From assembly GCA_950295325.1 (NCBI GenBank), contig OX485806.1:13082001-13146000 (forward strand): a stretch of DNA of 64,000 nt. Reading direction: 5' to 3'. Both the position numbers and the translations under genes were made by a program. Positions 58,701 through 64,000 of the stretch are shown here, piece after piece. Every line of letters starts with the position of its first letter. Within the stretch, counting starts at the first letter, position 1. This stretch comes from Polytrichum commune. Taxonomy: Eukaryota > Streptophyta > Polytrichopsida > Polytrichales > Polytrichaceae. The notes under the pieces were generated by a model, which did not search any database, was not told the origin of the DNA, and saw only the letters and a program-made list of their open reading frames with translations.

Positions 58701-60954
58701 CATATTCATGTAGAGGACTTCATTACCTATCCATGGATACCAAGAACTCATTTTTTGGACTTCATATGAATTTTTGAGAGCCAAAAAACCGAGACTATGT
58801 CCAAACTTCCAAACTTCCAAACTTCGAGATTAAGGAGTGTAAGAAGACATAGTATAGACTTGGCTAAGTTGCGTATATTCCAATGATAGATTGGAATCAT
58901 ACATTGTGTTACAAAGAGAGAAATCTCTACATGTCATTATAAACTTCTCCATTCAGGCTAGGACGAAATTAAAGGGTGGAGGCTTTTTGGTGACAATGGT
59001 ATTTGGATTGTCCTAAGAGTAAAACCCCACATTCCGAATTGAAATTGCGTAATCATCTTGAGCCAGCATTTGTTCCACCTACAGTGGAGAAAGATTTCCC
59101 ACGTAGTGCACCCATTGAAGGCAAGAGGAAGAATAGTGATCAAGTGCCCGAATAATCCAAAGACAATGGTCCAATGAATGATGAACCTTCTGGCAAGAAG
59201 CTTAAGGTTTCTAAACCTTCAACTTCATCAAGTACCAACCCTGGTTTTTCTACAATTTTGGAGCCTTTTACTTCTTTGAGAATCAAGACTAAAGTTTCTC
59301 AAACTACACAACGTAGTTATGACAATGACTCATTTGAGCTCATTTTGAATGATTCTTTTTTGAATATATTGAATGTCAAAGAAAAGACCGACTCTTGGCC
59401 TCAATCTTTTCATAACATCAATGCATTTCTTCCTAAGGTATTTTTCTTCCCGATTTTTATAAACTTTATGTTAAATAAAAAATCCAATTTTGTTTTGCAT
59501 TTTGTGGCTCGATAATATACTAAATTCTATTGATTGTATTTATGTTGTTCAGGTTGGTGCAAATCACACATTCTACTATCAAGGTGTTCCAAAGGCAACA
59601 CCAGCAGTTGATTTGGTTATTGCAGATATTCCGGAGGGGCTCCCTGTGCCTGGAATTTCAACACCTTCGTCTTCCATACCTTCTTGGAATGCAAAATCTG
59701 ATAAATTTCTTCTTGTTTTTTTTTCATTTTGCATGCAATATCTTCACGACGATGGTGTTTTGTTGATATTTCATCCTGAAAATCCAAAGTGGACGAAAGA
59801 ATTGTCTACATATTTTTTCAATTATAATTTCAAGGTTGGTCATGGACCTTGGACTTGTGTGAACCCACTTCGTTTAGCCAATCCTCGCAATCCAAACAAA
59901 ACGGTTAGTTTCACATCTCTTTTCATCATAATTTATTCTTTTCAATAAATTTTGTTGTTTCTGAACATTATAGTTTGATTAGTTTGTTATTTTACTTATG
60001 TTACATTTGTTGTGCAGACCATCAAGTTCACTGCTATCTTGCTTGTACACTCTTTCAGTGATACTACTCGATTGAAACGCATGCCTTTGCATTTGCAAAT
60101 GAATATTGACAAAGATCTTTCGAAGAATGGTATGAGTCTGGATGATGATGTTTTATACAACTTCACGGATGCTAGTTCTCAACTAATGAGAGATGATGGT
60201 ATCACACCTTAGAGAGGCCCGCGAGAAAAACATCCATTGTTTTTCCAATGTTTGATTGATGCTTTCTCAAAACCCGAAGGCATTGTTGCAGACCTCACTG
60301 CTGGCACATGTATACAACATTTTCTTTTTGCTTTGAAATTATTTTATTACGTCTTTTTTACAAACTAACATGTTCTCATTTATTTATGTTTTGATAATTG
60401 TTTCTTATATCGTTGATAGGACCTTCCATACATGCTTGCCGCGCTTTGAAGCGTCACCTCTTGGCGTTGGAAGGTGATAAAGATGTTTTTGATTCCGTCT
60501 TGAAGCCTTTAAATCTACAATTCCCTTTGCCTATTGGCAAAGATATCAATTTGGAAGACTCGGATGATTCTCCAATTGTTAATCGTGAGGCCGTCAATTT
60601 ATTTTGTGAGTAAGTTTTGTTTGTTTATCTTGTTGAAAACCTTCATATGGTTGATTGTGTAATTTTTACTTGCATGATATTGTATGTGCATTTAGTTGGA
60701 TTATTATGAATACTAACACATTTATGTTGTCATGTGCTAGCAATGTGATACCTCAATGTCGCTAACATTGGCGACCTTTTTTTGAAGATCCAAATTTTGT
60801 AGCAAGTCCATCACCTCCACGAAGCCTCCCTATCTATGCCGAGACCATGGCTTCCGTTCTTGCTGCTCAATCATCCCCTTCCTCTACCCATAGCAAATCT
60901 AAACGGTATGATCGTCGGGTTTTGGAGTTCATAGATTTAGAGGCCGAATCATAA
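55710..60954 (+). pseudogene. Gene C: paralogue of gene A with stops, a frameshift and a solo LTR in an exon
   Basis: Exons by comparison with A: 55710-56312, 56415-56604, 56702-57114, 57228-57469, 57576-59437 (interrupted by the LTR at 57728-58995), 59553-59903, 60018-60309, 60420-60609, 60741-60954. Conserved parts: M-P-L-V-R-P-T-L-M-S-D, I-A-D-I-P-E-G-L-P-V-P-G-I-S, Y-L-H-D-D-G-V-L-L-I-F, S-I-H-A-C-R-A-L-K-R-H, and the end V-L-E-F-I-D-L-E-A. Lesions: TGA at 56161-56163 in the W-D-G-N-H-R motif, whose Gly is also changed; a frame change near 56960; TAA at 59153-59155; TAG at 60210-60212 for the Trp of P-W-R-G-P-R-E-K; TAA at 60763-60765. Introns have normal GT-AG ends at the shared positions; the exon 3/4 intron of A is absent, as in B. 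Once a normal gene, now dead. Confidence 0.82.
57728..58995 (+). mobile_element. Solo LTR (1268 bp) in exon 5 of gene C
   Basis: Starts TGTGAGCCCAAAATTG, ends TTTTTGGTGACA, and is flanked by the 5-bp repeat ATGGT at 57723-57727 and 58996-59000. Removing it rejoins the codons of the motif G-W-Y-L-D-C found in gene A. It shares the start, the CACCCCCTCAAACTCACTATATAA promoter block (TATA at about 58072) and the following pyrimidine stretch with the LTR at 9617-11546. It lacks the 477-bp duplication but has its own 192-bp tandem repeat, starting TTGGACTTCATATG at about 58371, 58563 and 58755. Confidence 0.92.
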
Positions 60955-61484
60955 TCAACCTCCATCACTTTAACTTATACTAATAATTATTATTTTTTGG
61001 CACGTGTTCAACTCTCATATTTACACTTGGTATCAATACTTTGAAATACATTAACTTATGATATACCTTGAAGGACTTACATATGTTTTGTGTCCAACTC
61101 TATCTTTTTTGCACTCTCTATATTTATGTTGTATAATGACCAATTATAAAATTTAGTATCATTGCACCATGTTTTGTTTTATTGTTCAATATGTTCATAT
61201 TATGAATGTTAATGATCATCATTATCATGAGCATCATTCACTTCAACTTTGTCCATTCCATTGTCATACGGCATGCAATATAACTATGAAAATTTGTATA
61301 TGATAAATATATATATGCCCCTAGTCATGTACATATTGGTCTTTTTCGTTACTCACTACTCACAATCTAGCATTTATGTTGTTTGTCCTTCCCAATCTTC
61401 TTATTATTGAACCCTAAAAATTTATTTCTTTAAGCCACGGTTATAGGATACGAGGGGACCTATTACCAAATATTTTGTTTTCTT
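60955..61484. other. 3' flank of gene C, no gene
   Basis: AT-rich. It ends with CCACGGTTATAGG at about 61436, the motif that precedes the 7-bp arrays. Confidence 0.5.
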
Positions 61485-61537
61485 CACTGCTCACAAATTA
61501 CTGCTCATCACTCACTGCTCACTGCTCACCGCTCACA
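61485..61537 (+). repeat. 7-bp array (TGCTCAC type) after gene C
   Basis: About seven imperfect copies of TGCTCAC/CGCTCAC followed by AAGATAGCACTCCCC. CCACGGTTATAGG lies about 50 bases before. Same composite as around gene B. Confidence 0.85.
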
Positions 61538-61539
61538 AG

Positions 61540-62515
61540 ATAGCACTCCCCGGCTGCCCCTCAGACCCATAAGTCACCAGCAAAGCCAAAGCTTGGCCTA
61601 AGGCAGTCAACCTCGCCTCTCCGGAGTGCTCCCAAACCATGCTGCTGGGGATGCGGCTTCCGTACTCACCCTCCCTCTGACTGCATTGCTTCAGATTGCC
61701 GAGAGCAGCGTGCGAAGTGCCTCAGCTGGATCCTTTCCACTTGAGTCTGAATCCCCGCAGTCATCCCTTCATCCAACCAACCTTGGTCGTGCCTGAATGA
61801 CAACTGAATCCAAAAAGTAGTTGATTTCTCTCCTCACTGGAAGCGTGACAGATTCCTTGTCGATCTGCCGCCTTACACTAATCCTTGATTAGCCCTTGCC
61901 CTCGGGTTTCGAGCTGGCTCCCTCCTTCGACACGAACCTGGGGTCATTCTGAATCCCCTGTTTCTCCCTTGGCGTCCATGTGCACTTCTGAATTGGGTAT
62001 AATCTGCACCCCCCTGGCGAGTACCAAAGTGGGCTCACCGATAGCTCCTAGCACAGACTATCTACACCGCCCTAGGGGCGGAGCATTCCTCCTTCGCCTC
62101 GCACTTGCGGCAGCTACCGTCTTCGGAGTCGCAACAACGCACTCTCCTTATCCCTGGCTTCTCTCTCGTCCGCCCAGGGTCTCCTGATCTTCCAACATTC
62201 CGCTTTCCGTGCCTCCCCCATCCCAGGAGATTGCCTCATTTGTATCAACCCCCAGCCGTAAGCTCTCATCCAAACCCCATCGCCCTCCAGCTCGCACCCG
62301 AGCCTCTGTGTCTATAGAAAAAAACCACACACGCACACCAGAGAGGCCGCCTCCAACTGCCCAACAGTCCCGATCCCGAGCTCCTGAAAATTCTAGGGGT
62401 ACAGGCCCCCCTCTCCTAAAACAAACACTGACCATGCCTAATCTAGCATAATTAACCCAGCTCATTGAAGTCTAAGGTCTAAATCCCAAACTACATCCGC
62501 TACTCCTAATTTAAT
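61540..62515. other. GC-rich block without a supported gene
   Basis: C-rich on the plus strand, with overlapping open frames on both strands (for example minus 62148-62465, 105 codons). None has a recognisable domain or partner exon. It follows the 7-bp array, as the GC-rich sequence at 47.6 kb does in reverse. Confidence 0.4.
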
Positions 62516-62519
62516 CCCT

Positions 62520-62693
62520 TTCCCTTCCCTATCTTATAAAGAGCTAACATTCTAGCATAAAGTTCAAACCACAATTCAACTCAAGGTTCCACTCTTTTTA
62601 TGTTTTGACTAATCCCTAAAAGATCCAATCCTAAGGTTTTTTATGAGTTTCAAGAATTAACAACGAATGTGGGCTCAATCTTGGGCTCACACC
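62520..62693 (-). mobile_element. 5' end of a reverse-oriented TGTGAGCCC-type LTR
   Basis: On the minus strand TGTGAGCCCAAGATTGAGCCCACATT is followed by an ACATAAAAAGAGTGGAA segment, matching the first 110 bases of the LTRs at 9617 and 57728. The far end was not found. Confidence 0.7.
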
Positions 62694-62800
62694 ATGCGTC
62701 GTAGTCCGGGTGGGAGTCCAAGGCTCACATGTACTTAATCCCCTCTGCTTTACCCTCAAAGTCAAGCACCCACTGCTCCATAGTGTAAATAATAAAACCA
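62694..62800 (-). mobile_element. 3' part of a second reverse-oriented LTR, abutting the first
   Basis: GCGTCGTAGTCCGGGTGGGAGTCC…GGCTCACATGTA and CCATAGTG correspond, reversed, to 11430-11520 of the solo LTR, lacking its last about 27 bases. The junction suggests one LTR inserted into another near its end. Confidence 0.5.
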
Positions 62801-64000
62801 CAATTATTTATTCAATAACACAAGGTGACAAGTATTTAGAAATACTCCTCTCCTTAATCATCATGCCTCACATGATCACCCACTAACCTATCACTTAAAA
62901 GCCCCCATCCACCATCATGTGGGGATTAACCCTACTCCTATCTATCCACATTGCTTGTGCATTTGGCTAATCCCTTCCTACTTCACAATCCAGCCACTAC
63001 TTGGTCTTTTTCTCATTACTTTCCACACCCACTACTTGTTGGCTCCTAAATGAGGCATTGCTGCCATCCCAGTCCCTTAAGCCTTGATAATCCCATGTTC
63101 CGTTTGGCCACCTCCTATTGTTTCAGAGCTGCTCCCACAGACCCGAGAGTGCCACATGGCCTCCCTTCTGGGCCAGGAACCCATTCAGGTTCTCTCCCTT
63201 CGGAGAGAGTTGACTCTCCTCGCCTCTGCTGCATGACTGGCCACATTCTTATGCACCGGCTAGGATTCCCTCAACCTCGGATGAGGTTCAGAAGTATTTC
63301 TACAGCCGACAATGCCGAATTCAGCTTGAGCGTTCTTCCGGCAAGGCTTTAGATCTAGTACTTGAAATGCCAACATCGCCCAACGCCCTTGCCTCTCACA
63401 CACATTAGCCTGATCTAGCATTAGCTTTTCCTTTGCCGCTTCCTTGTGAAATCTCAATTTCAACCAGCTGCAAGATTATCCCATCCGCTTGCAACTAGCA
63501 CCCAGGTGCAATCAAACAAGTGTTCCTCCGTTCGGTGACCTCGTGAATCAGATTCTGTAATGTTGGGCACAGCCCACTGACTCCTGCACTCCAGCTTCCT
63601 TGCACAATCCGCACGGCAATGCAATGTGTTGGTCGACCCTTTTAGTGGTTGTCACTGCCGCCACTTCCCCTCCCCCGTTGGACTGATCTCTTTTTGCGGT
63701 GAGCCTCGGAGGCCAACTGCCTAGCAGCAAGCGTTGCAACCTCTTTCGTCATTGTGCTTAGCTTCTTAGCCTGGTTCAGCTGGCATCCTTGCCGCAATCC
63801 GTAACACTCACTCACTCCCCTTGGAAGAGGAGCTTCCCCCCTCAGCCTCTGCAGCGCACATTTTCGAGAGAGTCGGTTATTCTTCCCCAACGCTCTCTGG
63901 ACCCCTCCCGAGCCTCAGCCCTTTCCGGAGTGTGATCCATTCGGAGGGCAACCCCCAAAACTAACAGCAGAATTAGCTTAAAATGGCCAATAACACCAGC
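62801..64000. other. Probable LTR remainder and GC-rich sequence, no gene
   Basis: Short ORFs occur on both strands without recognisable domains. The sequence runs off the window edge. Confidence 0.35.

Noticed and set aside
62148-62465. 105-codon minus-strand ORF
   Set aside because: GC-rich sequence with overlapping frames on both strands and no family resemblance.

Overview
The window reads as nuclear DNA of a land plant with a repeat-rich genome. Evidence: genes with GT-AG introns, Ty3/gypsy retroelements whose primer-binding sites are of the plant Tat/Athila/Ogre type, a plant-style MULE transposase remnant with a SWIM finger, a hAT-like non-autonomous transposon, a 295-bp satellite and several solo LTRs. 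The species cannot be fixed from sequence alone. No prokaryotic operon, CRISPR array, rRNA or clear functional tRNA gene was seen.

Layout. 1-6.4 kb: 5' half of a minus-strand Ty3/gypsy element (LTR, PBS, two extra tandem-domain ORFs, gag, an in-frame TGA, then protease running off the left edge). 7.3-18.0 kb: about 30 copies of a 295-bp satellite, interrupted by a 1930-bp solo LTR with a 5-bp target duplication. 18.5-25.7 kb: gene A, ten exons, with diverged relatives of the same satellite in its two large introns. 27.3-29.3 kb: gene B, a deleted paralogue flanked by 7-bp repeat arrays. 29.8-37 kb: LTR debris and GC-rich sequence with at best one weak coding exon. 37-42 kb: AT-rich sequence with an 886-bp TIR element. 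42-45 kb: remnant of a second minus-strand gypsy element with the same extra ORFs. 48.0-51.7 kb: broken MULE transposase. 53.3-54.5 kb: 64-bp hairpin minisatellite. 55.7-61.0 kb: gene C, a third paralogue with stops and a solo LTR in an exon. 61.5-64 kb: GC-rich sequence and reverse-oriented LTR pieces.

The most interesting content is the family made of genes A, B and C. They share intron positions, an N-terminal segment with a ParB-like D-G-N-H-R motif, a helical middle, and a C-terminal half resembling a permuted N4/N6-type DNA methyltransferase whose DPPY-like motif is changed to D-I-P-E. Copies A and C each lie just downstream of a tandem array whose unit is built round a palindrome with a two-base spacer and a common core CGG-NN-CCG. 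This invites the hypothesis of a protein family linked to palindromic arrays, loosely like ParB and parS. Domain names rest on motif reading by eye; the link between arrays and proteins is inference.
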